Assembly: GCA_964035545.1 (NCBI GenBank)
Contig: OZ037773.1
Span: forward strand, 3,451,751-3,515,750
Direction of reading: 5' to 3'
From: Bugula neritina
Lineage: Eukaryota; Bryozoa; Gymnolaemata; Cheilostomatida; Bugulidae
Length of the DNA: 64,000 bases
The translations under genes and the position numbers were made by a program. This document shows positions 11,001-20,715 of the stretch, piece by piece. The first letter of the stretch is position 1. The number at the start of each line of letters is the position of its first letter. Under the pieces are notes generated by a model. The model saw nothing but the letters and a program-made list of their open reading frames with translations. It ran no database searches and was not told where the DNA came from.

Positions 11001-12423
11001 CCTCATTTTCTTATAATTATATCATTTAAGTTATTCTTTTATTTAGCAAAAGTTCTCGTAAAAATCTGAGGCATATATTTTATTTTGAGTGTGTGTCGGC
11101 TCTGCTACACGTTTTCTTTATTTGTATTTGAAAAGCTGTTCTCCACCTCCTCGGGAGATGAGATTCTCAAATTAGAGAATGTTATTTTGTTGTTGCAGAC
11201 AGTGAAGACTGTCTGGGACTAAAGCTAGTGAACGTTGGTACAGCACCAGCTTCTCTACAGTTTGATGGACTTGTTGTACATGGCTCGCATTACATAGTAA
11301 ATGTCACAGCTGATGAGGCTCTGATGTGTCGAACTGTGGAAGGTATAGAAGTAAGAAATAGACACACTCTGGATACCATCAGCTCAGTGAGGAACACCAA
11401 CGCTACAGAGTGGGAAAAGATCATTTATTCTGGAGGGGTGGTGGTTGGCAGTTGTTATAATAAGAAAGAAAAAACAGCTGAAGTCACACTTCTTGATCCG
11501 AACTCTTTAAATAAGTCTCGCTCTCTGTATAAACAGTCAGTAGGCGCACCGACCATCTATAGTTTAGCCCAGCAACTGTCTCTAGTCTACATTCTAGACT
11601 GGAGAAAGAAACAGCTGCTAGTTTATAATCTGATAGATGATAAAATACAGATGTTCCCAGTTCCTAGGATAAAGAACCCTCATTCTGTGTGCATCCTCCC
11701 AGACTCAACTCTACTCATAAAAGACTTCACTGCAGATGGTGGAGTGAGTAGATATAAATTGGAGAATACAACTCTAACTCTAATGTGGGAGTTTCCCCAC
11801 ATCTCACAGCCAACTGGTATTTCCTTTGATCCAACATCAGAACTGATTCACATTTGTACACTGCGTGGGCCTCTCCTCATTCTCTCGCTTGAAGGTAACT
11901 AAATAATGTGCCTGTTATAGTTAGTTGAGTAGCTTTAATAAAATATGGTGAAAATTAGTTTTTAATAGTTATCTGTCAACAACTTCCACTCATAGGCTAT
12001 ATTATGATATTGTTGAATTGTTTTATAAGCAGCTCCGAGTTGGTGGTGAATGAGTGCAGTAGTTTGGGTGGTCTCGAGTTTGAAGTTATGTCCCCAACTC
12101 CAAACGTCCCGAACTACTGCACTCATTCACCACCAACTCGGAGCTGCTTATATAACCATTCAATATTGTTAGCAAGTACTTGGCTCTGAGGCTAGTTTAT
12201 AATAATTAGTATTTCATGGAAATGTTTTCCAGTAATTTTAGAAGTGCCCAGTTCAACAACTGTACAGTCTTGTGTTATTTTATTTACAGGTAAACTGTTG
12301 AAAACAATTACCAGAGAAAGTTTTAGGGTGAGGAGTTATGTGTATGACATTGCTGTGTACAACGGAGGCAAAATGTTTCTAGCATGTAGAGATGGACTAA
12401 GAAGATACACATTAAAATACTAA
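8034..12423 (+). CDS. TRIM-type protein: RING, two B-boxes, coiled coil, propeller-like C-terminus
   Basis: Seven coding exons, all GT-AG, give 625 residues with every phase closing: 8034-8215, 8406-8586, 9373-9574, 9758-9960, 10587-10866, 11199-11894, 12290-12423. A C3HC4 RING uses C17, C20, C35, H37, C40, C43, C57, C60, the arrangement of E3 ubiquitin ligases. B-box 1 lies at about 95-119 and B-box 2 at about 155-182. A helical, charged region (about 195-320) is the expected TRIM coiled coil. The remaining 300 residues have beta-rich repeats with PTGISFDP- and NPHSVCILPD-like motifs, resembling an NHL-type propeller. I infer E3 ligase activity from the family; the substrate is unknown and I see no clear vertebrate orthologue. 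Intron 2 holds a SINE with a long GAGT tail and intron 6 a hairpin MITE. A tandem AATAAA signal lies near 12.74 kb. Confidence 0.88.
8794..9314 (+). mobile_element. tRNA-derived SINE with expanded GAGT tail and target duplication
   Basis: The head at 8811 has A-box-like TGGTCTAGGGGCTAGAGC and B-box-like GGTTCGAGCCC. The body contains GTTAGGAAGAGCATCCAG and ends TGACTATAAACTTGAGTGA. The tail is about 285 bp of uninterrupted GAGT (about 9016-9300). Direct repeats of 17 bp with two mismatches flank the whole unit (8794-8810 and 9298-9314), so the microsatellite lies inside the insertion. The 57.2-kb copy shares head, body and tail junction. It lies in intron 2 of the TRIM gene. Confidence 0.85.
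9016..9300. repeat. (GAGT)n microsatellite, about 71 units
   Basis: Near-perfect tetranucleotide array with one GGGT variant near the right end. Open frames across it (Ser-Leu-Thr-His repeats) are an artefact of the repeat. Confidence 0.97.
12023..12153. mobile_element. Hairpin MITE, family 1 (copy a)
   Basis: About 130 bp with perfect terminal inverted repeats of about 42 bp beginning TATAAGCAGCTCCGAGTT. Related elements are at 37.17-37.32 kb and 54.86-55.01 kb. The flanks suggest a short TA-type target site. It sits in intron 6 of the TRIM gene. Confidence 0.8.
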
Positions 12424-12827
12424 ACATCTCAGCTACAGTTCACTTATATATGTCATGGTATAACTACTTCACATTATTGGTATTTTTAAATTTTATTGTA
12501 TATAGACTCAATGGCAAACAAAGTCATAAGATAATTTTAAAGTTATAGCGGCCATTAATTTCTTAATCAATATTCCAACATAAACTATACGTCCTTGTTT
12601 TAAATGATTTAGTTGTTTTACCATATCAGTTTAGGACTAGAGTCAAATTTTTAGACAAAAATAAATAGCCAATTTATTATGCTATATTAACACAGTTTAA
12701 ATTTTAAAACAATTGTAACAAATCGGATGTCTGTATTAAAAATAAATAAATATATGTATATATTAAAACTATGCACATATATGGCTGTTTTTTAATCATA
12801 AAAACAATGGATAAATCATGTGTATTT
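12424..12827. other. Convergent 3' ends of TRIM and ZDHHC12-like genes
   Basis: A 404-bp spacer between two stop codons. It holds AATAAA-type signals for both strands (plus strand near 12.74 kb, minus strand near 12.67 kb), so the transcripts may overlap at their 3' ends. Confidence 0.5.
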
Positions 12828-15216
12828 TCATGCGGAAGAAACAAGTGGCTGTGACTGCAGATTGCCAGCACTCATTGACCGTCTATACACTGATTTCCAT
12901 TGCTTAGGCGTACATCTGCAGCAAAATGAGTAAATATTAGCACAGTATCCGAGATGGAAGGGATTGTCATCGTCCCGTAACCTTTTGAGATATGAAATTC
13001 TACTTCTAGATACGGACTCCCACGTAGTCTGATTAGTAAACATCAGATACGAATGAAAACCAAAGAGAGAGATTGTGCTTAATCCGCCCACAACTAGTAT
13101 TAGCATACTCAAAATGTTCAACAATGTAAAAGCTATGTCTGTGCCAGAGAAATCGTCCTTTTCTTTGTCTTTGGTGGTGAAACTTGGAAAAGAGCGCCTA
13201 AAAGCGTTAAAACCAGTATGAATGAAATAAATTATTTAGTGCAAGTGTTGCTTTAGGGCCACAACAATTTGATCAATATTGATAGGGTTAAAAGTTTGAA
13301 TTTGATATATAATTGATCAATCGGCTAATATGGCTTGTTTACAAGTTATGAGCACACATACGTTAATGAAATGTTACATTCTCAATGAATAGCAAACCGT
13401 TAAGACTTACACTGCCAGCCACATGGAGAAAGCTATAACAATGTTAATGAAGAGCAGAAATAGCCAAAAGTACTTGTGGTTGTTTTCACCAACACAAGTG
13501 GACAGCCATGGACAGTGGTGGTCAAATTTTAGGACACATTTTTTGCAATCTGGGCAATGGCGGCTTCGCAAGGGTTGCTAAAACAGTCAGGTAAAAGGTA
13601 ACATATCATAAAAATCAATATTGACATAATTAGTATTGAAATGTAGCGTAAATATGATGTAATATACCATAAAGATATGTCACATCTTATATAATATATA
13701 CTTTAATACTTATAGTTGCATACTCACTTGTATATTACATACACGACAGAACCTTGTGCCATCTACATCTGTTTCTTGACTTGATCTATTATCTGCAGGG
13801 TTACTTACTGAATCATTAGATGTGTAGGTAGGATCCCTGCTAGAGTGAGCACCTTGATCCCTATGGGTTTGCTGTAATATACAAACAATATAATACAAAT
13901 AGTACAAGAAAAATATAGCATAAATAATATAATACAAATAATATAATACAAATAGACTACTTGTATTATGTTAATTGTATTATATTATTTATGCTATATT
14001 TTTTTCTTATACTATTTGTATTATACTATTTGAAATAGTATAATACAAATAGTATAACAGAAAAATATACCATAAATAAATTAATATAATAAAAATAATA
14101 TACTATAAATGTTGACATGGCTTGGTTCTATGGGTATACTCTAATGTAATACAACCAATATACAATACAAATATTAGAGTACAAATAATATTAGAGTACA
14201 AATAATATAATATTAATAATAAAGTCCGCCAGGCTTGCAAATGTAGAGAAATACAGGCAGCACAAAACAGTCACTCACTGTTATATTTCCGGTATCTAAC
14301 ACAGCTGGAGAATCGATCTCATCCTTTGACGAGATGTCATGAGAGTCATGGTTGAATGGAGCAGATGCATCTGACATCTGTAGAGATGTGTATCCCTGTT
14401 TGTTGGTTGGTCTTTGCACAAATAATTCTTCATCGTCCTTCAATAATAAATACATGGGAAGTAACTATATATAGTATATAGGTGTGTGTGTGCGCATGTG
14501 TGCATGCATGTTTTCATTTACAATCAACATTTTTACCTGACGAGTGCGTTTTTATCATATCTTTTACAATTTCATACAGAAAACGTATGAAACTATTAGC
14601 AGTGGAATATTAACATTAAATTAACCAAATTTGACTTAAAAAATTTCCACAGAGTCCTTTATATTACTACAATCATAGCTACGATGGCAATCGTATTAAT
14701 TACTAACATTATGCTCATGATGGTAGTAACATTGAAACACGGATAATGCTTGCCTTATCAACTTACCTCATCGTTGGCTAAAGAAGCCAAAGTTTTTTGA
14801 TCAACATAGCCTGGATCAGTTAGACACGCACAATAGTAAAATATGAGAGACGCTAACAACAGACCAAAATACAGAAATCCAAATACGTATGAGCCATCAT
14901 AGAGTACAAGCCAGCTGTGGAGATCTGAAAAACAAATGCGTCACTCAAAACTTAAAAGTTAGGTCTATGCTAAATAATTTATTCACCATATAGTAAATCA
15001 TGCTGATTAAAACAAAATGAAACTAACAAAACCTTTACTTGCTACAGTAATAATAACATTACTTGTATACTTACCAGAACGTTTATTGGCAAGAAGTGTG
15101 GATGGTATACCTAAACTAAAGGCTGTGTGTATGAATCTTACAACATACTCCCCACCGCCGCATGTCAGACAATGACACACCTTCTTTATCAAATACGCAC
15201 AACCCCCAGAGCCCAT
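12828..15216 (-). CDS. ZDHHC12: DHHC palmitoyltransferase, ZDHHC12-like
   Basis: Six exons (15216-15075, 14924-14767, 14437-14279, 13871-13728, 13577-13411, 13197-12828) join in phase to 379 residues. Protein S-acyltransferases of this family attach palmitate to cysteines from the Golgi or ER membrane. The zinc-binding cysteine-rich domain reads C-x2-C ... HCPDCKKC, with the catalytic DHHC at 220-223. Hydrophobic segments lie near the N-terminus, around the TDPGYV motif, just after the DHHC domain and before the TTWE motif, giving the usual four passes. The HTAFSLG start region, TTWE followed by SRSRISYLK, and NPFHLG are typical of ZDHHC12. I chose the ATG at 15216 because it places HTAFSLG near the N-terminus; a longer upstream frame would read into an intron-like stretch. 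The linker before the zinc domain (about 100 residues) is longer than in vertebrates. Confidence 0.9.
13891..14024. repeat. Long AT-rich inverted repeat in ZDHHC12-like intron
   Basis: Arms of about 48 bp (13891-13937 and 13976-14024) match almost perfectly as reverse complements, with a loop of about 38 bp. The motif ATAGCATAAATAATATAATA is in the left arm. It lies inside the intron between 13872 and 14278. Confidence 0.75.
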
Positions 15217-15456
15217 ACTGATACTTATGTCCGATTTGATTGCAACATGTATCCCTAAACGATACAACAAAATACATATAACTTATAAGCATTCATTAAG
15301 TTTTAATCTTTTCACAATACTATTAGTATTACTATTACCAATAGTAATACTATTGACTATCAGTATCACTATGATTTATGTTATGACTTATCATCATAAT
15401 TTATAAGTATGACTATGAGTGATCCGAATCGTAACGGTAATGCCAAGCCCAATGGA
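15217..15456. other. Upstream region of ZDHHC12-like gene
   Basis: 240 bp between the ZDHHC12-like start codon and the target duplication of LTR element B. It holds a short ATTAGT/ACTAAT inverted simple repeat. Any 5' exon or native promoter must fit here or have been displaced by the insertion. Confidence 0.4.
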
Positions 15457-15460
15457 CATG

Positions 15461-15812
15461 TGTAGTAATTTGTGCAATTACTGAGCGTGAGTTATTTACT
15501 TGCGTATAGTTAGCTGGTTATTCTGTTATCAATTACTAAGGTAGCTGTCGAGTAATTATATTTATTATCCACAATAAAGCATAAACCAAACATCACATCA
15601 AATTATCCTATATAAGAGTCAACTACTAACACATGTTACTACTACAAGCCTCCGCTTACAACAACGTGATATAATGTTAATAACCCGGGAAGTGTCACGT
15701 GACTCGGAAGCATATCTTCCGGAGCTGCTAATTGGTTACTACATAAGAGTCTAAGTATTCCAAGAATAGGGAGAGGGCGATTCCTGTATTTGTACTTGCA
15801 CTACTCACTACA
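15461..15812 (-). repeat. LTR (3') of element B
   Basis: 352 bp, identical by eye to 20360-20711. It is transcriptionally oriented towards the ZDHHC12-like gene, whose start codon lies 245 bp beyond its end. Confidence 0.93.
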
Positions 15813-16090
15813 CCGTCCCCCCCAGCAGAAAGCCCTACTTTCTGATAACACAATAAAAAAACATAATGAAAAACCATACAATAATCCAAAAAGGAAATAT
15901 TCATAAGTAAACCCACAAAGAGTAAGAAAAGAAATAGTTAAACACGACAACGTTTACATTAGAAGACAACAGGGTGATCGATCACACACATCTAGTCAGC
16001 TATTAAGAGAGAGGGTGCTTACCAATGTCGGAGCGCTCGTCACATCCTAAACGAGCTATAGCTCAACGAAGGTGCCTATCCCAGGCATTC

Positions 16091-17143
16091 TCATTGGTTG
16101 GACTCTGCTTCTTGTAGCGACCGTGCTCTGTGTCGAGCCTGTCGGGCCCGTAGCCGCCTCTTCAGTCGTCCCACTGAGTCCTTCAACTGGTATAGACCTG
16201 TCGTCGTATCCAGCAAGTCAGGGGCAAGTTGTGTGAACTCGGCTTGCAGTCTTAGAAGCCGCTCTTCTACGTTAGCCAGCTGGCTAGGCCTTGGTGGGGT
16301 TATAGGGGTCTCCGTTATACGGGATATGGTTGTTTCTTCTACTTCTGGGGTGTTGCTAGGGTTGACGGGGGTAGGAGGTGGGCCCTGAACCATAGGGGAC
16401 TTATGGCGGGCAGATAGTAACAGTACGTGAAACCCTGACGTTAGTGCGGCCAGGGTAATAGCCTTCCTGATGACTGGCTTGATGTCATCCAGGTATAGGG
16501 GGAAACTGTCTTCATCAACAGTGTGGTTCTCTCCGGCGAAGCAGCTTAGCTTATGTACTGTCACGGGATACGGGTAGACGTCGTGGAACCCGCAGGGACA
16601 GAAGTGGAGTAGGACATGGGCATCTACATGTAAACGCAAGGAGCGGTGCGACGGGCACTCCTCAAAGCAGACCTGGCAGGTTCGGTGTGGTCCACTGGGT
16701 CCCCAGGCTTCTTCAATTCTCCTCTCTGTCGTGGGTGACACCCAACGGTGTCGTCGGCGGAGTACTACTGGTATGCCATTCTCCATTACAGGCTCTTCTT
16801 CCATAGACAGAGAGGTTGGCTGGTCCCGTGACCGGGAGGTGGTCACTCGAGTGTGATCTGAAAGAGTAGCAGTGTTAAAGATTATACACTGAGACACCGT
16901 CGGCGTGTACAGCCTGACCGGTACTCTGTTCAGTTACACTCGTGAGATTCAGGCTAATGAATAGTTGATGGAGAACACACTCGCTATGACAGATTATTTA
17001 AAATCAAAGTCGACGTGTATTCCCACCACTGTTTATCATTATCGAATCTCCAGCTAGCTAGTGTAGCTAAGCTGACTGATGCAGTCTAGTTATCGTACCA
17101 AAAACATAATTAACTCACCCTTCGATCCAGAATAGTAAGACAT
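16091..17143 (-). CDS. Spliced accessory protein of element B: zinc fingers plus coiled coil
   Basis: Two exons, 17143-17119 and 16857-16091, separated by a 261-bp GT-AG intron, join in phase to 263 residues. The short first exon starts MSYYSGSK and stops at a GTGAGT donor; the second begins after a TTTCAG acceptor. The protein has a C2H2 finger (CQVCFEE..., C-x2-C-x12-H-x3-H) followed by a C2HC finger (FCPCGF..., C-x-C-x12-H-x3-C), a Pro/Thr-rich linker and a C-terminal heptad-like segment ending in an Arg-rich tail. It sits where env or accessory genes lie in other LTR elements, in the same sense as gag. I recognise no homologue. A nucleic-acid-binding or Gag-partner role is only a guess. 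The second exon alone also has an upstream in-frame ATG, so an unspliced 268-aa form is possible. Confidence 0.7.
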
Positions 17144-17166
17144 TTTGGAATGAGAGTGGTAACTGA

Positions 17167-19527
17167 TTACTGTTTACTGGCACGTCTACTCTCGACTGCA
17201 TCAACATAGGAAAAGACCGGACAGCGTGGTTGTGAAACGTGACTAGGGCTTTTCACTTCCAGCGGATGAATCTCGTGTGAGATTCCGCCGAGGCAAAAGT
17301 TGAGATTCTCGTGGTGATCACAACTCCCACGGCTCTTTGCCTGTTTTCCCATGCGAGGCCTCTCTAGACTTTTGTTACTGCCGCTTATACCGCGGTCACG
17401 TACACAGTCTCTGAGACACGCTGGAAGTTGCCTAGTGTGTGGTGCTGGTCCTATGTTGGCATCTCCTTGCGGAGCCCCTCCCACGGGGGGTTTTTGCACT
17501 TCCGGACCTGTTTCTGGTTCCGGAAGTGGTGATGATGGCAGGCTTGACGTTGGGGGCGGTGGGCGCACTTTCAAGGACGGAAGTGGCCTTTCTCGCCTCG
17601 CCAAGTCTTCCTGACGTGTCATGGAGGTGTTTCCGGCCAGGTTGACAGTCTCCGCCTGCCGAGACCTTCTCGCACAATGCGTCTGCCGCCCCGCTTCACC
17701 AGGGAGACGGCTATGCTTGTTGGTCTGGCAGACTTTGCACCGTCTCACTCTGCGTCGGATATCCCGTTCCATGTTAGGCCAGTACCACCGGAGTTGTAGC
17801 TTGGTGACCACCCCTTGGACTCCTCCGTGAGTCTCCTCGTGGGTGTCTTGTATCAACTTCCGGCGGATGGCAACTGGGCAGACAACCCTCTTCCTGGCTG
17901 GCTGTCCGCTGTTGGCGGCCAAGGTCATGGTTAGCAGACCATCTGGCCCGACCCGCAGAGAGCTCCAACGTTGACAGTACAGCCGTAACTTGGCGCATCC
18001 CTGTCGCCGTTGTGTACTACTGGGTCGTCGCCCCTCCTGTTTCGCTCGGTACACGTCGGCTACCACCCCAGGAAGGCATTCCTGGAGCTTCGGCAGCTCC
18101 CTAACGTTACCAGCCCATACAGGTTTGGCGCGGAGGCTCTGGGCAGCCTCCGGGGGCGTGTCAGCCCTCTGTTGAAGTGGCTGAGCAGGGGCGGTCCTCA
18201 CCGCCCGTGGTACCTCACGGCAGCCTGCTCTATTTAGGCGGGCTCCGTGGTCTGTGTGGCTGAACGCCTCACTGTACCCATGTGGCAACCTAGCCATAGC
18301 CTGGCACTTCCCGTTGCCTGTGCAGCCACGCGTCCCTGGAGGAGGGGAGGCGTGGGTTGGGACGGTCCTCCGCCCTCGAGACGGGCTCTGCTGAGGACCT
18401 TCCGTCGTAGCTCCCGACGACGGCCCAATGGCTTCCTCCTGGACAGGATGGAAGCGACCCAGCATGGATCTGGGTGGTAGGTCTACTGTCTCTGAGAAGG
18501 GGTTGACACACTGCACTGAGATCTCTCCTTGCCCCGTGAGCCGGCTAAAACTACGGGCAAGTTGGACTCTCGAGTGCGTACTTTCGACAACTCCCAACTT
18601 AGAGGTTTGGCCACCGTCTACCTTGCAGCGGACGGTAGCCCGGGAGTGGCCTGGTATAGTACAGCTCCGTACTACCTGCACTGCTCCCGCTAGAGGACGA
18701 CCAAACTTATCGACACAAGCGAGCTCCTTGTCGCCCATGATTATCGCAGATTTACTGAAATCGATGCGACAACCGTGTCGTTGTAAGAATGGCATCCCGA
18801 GGATAGCATCCTCGTTGAGCTGCCCGACGATAAACGTCTCTTGGATGGCCTGGTTACGGACGTAACCAGTTAGCTCAATAATGCCGTAGAAGGGAATGCA
18901 CGACCCGTCTGCCAAGGTGCCGTGATCCCCCTCGTACGGTGCCAACCTGTCCTTGACCTTAGCGCTGAGGGTGTCAAAGAACTGACGGCTAAGGAGGTTG
19001 GTGGTGCAGCCGGAGTCCAGGAGGAAGTTGGCAGGCTTGCCGGCTAACTTCCCTGGCAGGAAGTAGCTACTTCCGTGCGGCTGCAATTGAGTGTGCCGTG
19101 GTTGCACCTCCCTCGCTGTGGGTCGAGGGGTCCACGGTTGGCGGCGACTATTGACCAGCTGCCGAGGTTGGGGCGGTACGCCTTGCGGCGCTCGTACCGT
19201 TTCCCTCGCAGGCTCTGTGGTCAACCGTCTGCCGGCTCCGTGTTGGTGCCGGAGTGGCGTAGAGGACCCAGGCGGCGAGTGGCTTGAGCCTACTTGCCGC
19301 GGGGGTCGCCACTTCACAGCATCTCCGCGCGGCGCCCAGCGGGGCGACAGACGCGCGGGCCTCCCTGGGTGATTCACAGACGGCCCGCAGGAGGTGGGAA
19401 CATCTGCGGGCCGGGGTAGTTTAACCCTGGTGGGAGTTGAGGGCAGTTTCTCTGGAAATGTCCTGGCCTTCCGCATTCCCAGCAGAAGTGGTGCCCCATG
19501 TCTGGTGATTGTACCTGCGGCCCGCAA
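17167..19527 (-). CDS. Pol remnant of element B (protease and integrase zinc domain only)
   Basis: A 786-codon frame lying -1 relative to gag and overlapping it by about 150 bp, as expected for a frameshifted Pol. The aspartic protease has DSG at 171-173, preceded by FLL. After the protease the sequence is Pro/Arg/Gly-rich and lacks RT motifs (no [FY]xDD, no RNase H). An HHCC-type integrase zinc domain follows at about 562-600 (HEETHGG ... CKVC). The integrase DDE core is missing and the frame runs into a Pro-rich tail. The stretch 380-560 looks partly frame-shifted remnant. It stays open over 2.3 kb despite the lost domains, partly because GC-rich DNA has few stops. Confidence 0.75.
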   Translation of the reverse strand: MRAAGTITRHGAPLLLGMRKARTFPEKLPSTPTRVKLPRPADVPTSCGPSVNHPGRPARLSPRWAPRGDAVKWRPPRQVGSSHSPPGSSTPLRHQHGAGRRLTTEPARETVRAPQGVPPQPRQLVNSRRQPWTPRPTAREVQPRHTQLQPHGSSYFLPGKLAGKPANFLLDSGCTTNLLSRQFFDTLSAKVKDRLAPYEGDHGTLADGSCIPFYGIIELTGYVRNQAIQETFIVGQLNEDAILGMPFLQRHGCRIDFSKSAIIMGDKELACVDKFGRPLAGAVQVVRSCTIPGHSRATVRCKVDGGQTSKLGVVESTHSRVQLARSFSRLTGQGEISVQCVNPFSETVDLPPRSMLGRFHPVQEEAIGPSSGATTEGPQQSPSRGRRTVPTHASPPPGTRGCTGNGKCQAMARLPHGYSEAFSHTDHGARLNRAGCREVPRAVRTAPAQPLQQRADTPPEAAQSLRAKPVWAGNVRELPKLQECLPGVVADVYRAKQEGRRPSSTQRRQGCAKLRLYCQRWSSLRVGPDGLLTMTLAANSGQPARKRVVCPVAIRRKLIQDTHEETHGGVQGVVTKLQLRWYWPNMERDIRRRVRRCKVCQTNKHSRLPGEAGRQTHCARRSRQAETVNLAGNTSMTRQEDLARRERPLPSLKVRPPPPTSSLPSSPLPEPETGPEVQKPPVGGAPQGDANIGPAPHTRQLPACLRDCVRDRGISGSNKSLERPRMGKQAKSRGSCDHHENLNFCLGGISHEIHPLEVKSPSHVSQPRCPVFSYVDAVESRRASKQ

Positions 19528-20339
19528 GGCTCACGGGCAGTATCTACCTGGCTTGGGGAGGCTAATGTGGTGACCAGTTTATCTAGCATGTCAGTCATCT
19601 GTGAGATTTTTGACGCTAGTGACATCTGGTTCACATTAGCCACCGCGGAGGGTTCCGCATTTACTTCGGTGTGAGCAGTAGAGTGCTCCGTGGTCACCTG
19701 GCGGGAGGCCACGCGGTTGCGGTGCATATGAGTCGCCAAGAGATAGGCTTCTCCCACCGCAAGTGCATCTTCGACTGTGGTGACTCCCCTCGCTTGGAGT
19801 TGATGGTGGAGCCCCAAGTCGTTGATGGACTGCACGAAGGCATCATAGGTATACCTCTCACGGTGTACCGGAGGCAGATCGCGGAATGCGATCTGCGCTA
19901 ATGGGTACACCGTGGCAGCGTGCTCTTCTAGTGACGTGTGAGGATCACGCCGCATCCTCTGCAGACGGGCCCGCGCATCTATGGGAGAGATGCCAAAACG
20001 GGCCCGCAGGGAAGCAAAGATTCCGTCTATGTCAGGTCCAGCTCCGTACGGCTTAGCTTTGCCCGTCAGCGCCATCCTGAGCTTTAGCAACGCCACCCTT
20101 GGCGGCCATTCTGCAATCTCCATCACATCTTGGAATTCTTGAATAAACTGCTCCACTGCTTCTTCGCCAGTGAAGGTGGGCGCCTTCAGCCGGTATCTAT
20201 CTTCACCATGCTCTCTAAGAATTCTCACTTCTTCATCTAACACCACTGGTTCCACAGGTATATCAACATTATCTCTCTCACCTTCATTCAGTGGAATGGG
20301 TAGCTCCGTGCCGTCTTCTGCCATGACTGCTATACGCAA
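19374..20339 (-). CDS. Gag of element B
   Basis: 321 residues starting 20 bp inside the 5' LTR boundary, just past the primer-binding site. The central part has the gag-like FTGEEAVEQFIQEFQ motif and an alpha-helical capsid-like region. One CCHC knuckle (CWECGRPGHFQRNC) lies near the C-terminus. The start is the first ATG in frame and is preceded by the LTR and leader. It is intact, consistent with a recently functional element. Confidence 0.88.
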   Translation of the reverse strand: MRIAVMAEDGTELPIPLNEGERDNVDIPVEPVVLDEEVRILREHGEDRYRLKAPTFTGEEAVEQFIQEFQDVMEIAEWPPRVALLKLRMALTGKAKPYGAGPDIDGIFASLRARFGISPIDARARLQRMRRDPHTSLEEHAATVYPLAQIAFRDLPPVHRERYTYDAFVQSINDLGLHHQLQARGVTTVEDALAVGEAYLLATHMHRNRVASRQVTTEHSTAHTEVNAEPSAVANVNQMSLASKISQMTDMLDKLVTTLASPSQVDTAREPCGPQVQSPDMGHHFCWECGRPGHFQRNCPQLPPGLNYPGPQMFPPPAGRL

Positions 20340-20359
20340 GATCCCACCGCTGCCACCAC

Positions 20360-20711
20360 TGTAGTAATTTGTGCAATTACTGAGCGTGAGTTATTTACTT
20401 GCGTATAGTTAGCTGGTTATTCTGTTATCAATTACTAAGGTAGCTGTCGAGTAATTATATTTATTATCCACAATAAAGCATAAACCAAACATCACATCAA
20501 ATTATCCTATATAAGAGTCAACTACTAACACATGTTACTACTACAAGCCTCCGCTTACAACAACGTGATATAATGTTAATAACCCGGGAAGTGTCACGTG
20601 ACTCGGAAGCATATCTTCCGGAGCTGCTAATTGGTTACTACATAAGAGTCTAAGTATTCCAAGAATAGGGAGAGGGCGATTCCTGTATTTGTACTTGCAC
20701 TACTCACTACA
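20360..20711 (-). repeat. LTR (5') of element B
   Basis: 352 bp. In minus-strand sense it is followed by the tRNA-Leu-type primer-binding site at about 20358-20340. Confidence 0.93.
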
Positions 20712-20715
20712 CATG

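Larger units (their letters stand above)
15457..20715 (-). mobile_element. LTR retrotransposon B, RT-less, with spliced accessory gene
   Basis: Two 352-bp LTRs, identical by eye with TG...CA ends, are bounded by the 4-bp duplication CATG (15457-15460 and 20712-20715). The primer-binding site beside the 5' LTR reads TGGTGGCAGCGGTGGGAT, which matches the complement of a tRNA-Leu 3' end. A G-rich run precedes the 3' LTR. The interior is strikingly GC-rich compared with its surroundings. In sense order it encodes Gag with a CCHC knuckle, an aspartic protease, a degraded region, the zinc-binding part of integrase, a proline-rich tail and then a two-exon accessory gene. I find no reverse transcriptase, RNase H or integrase DDE core. 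Identical LTRs mean it moved recently or was deleted very recently, so mobilisation in trans is a strong possibility. Confidence 0.92.

Noticed and set aside
17351-19372. Several plus-strand frames of 60-145 codons within element B
   Set aside because: Shadows of the minus-strand gag and pol frames in GC-rich DNA, where stops are rare.
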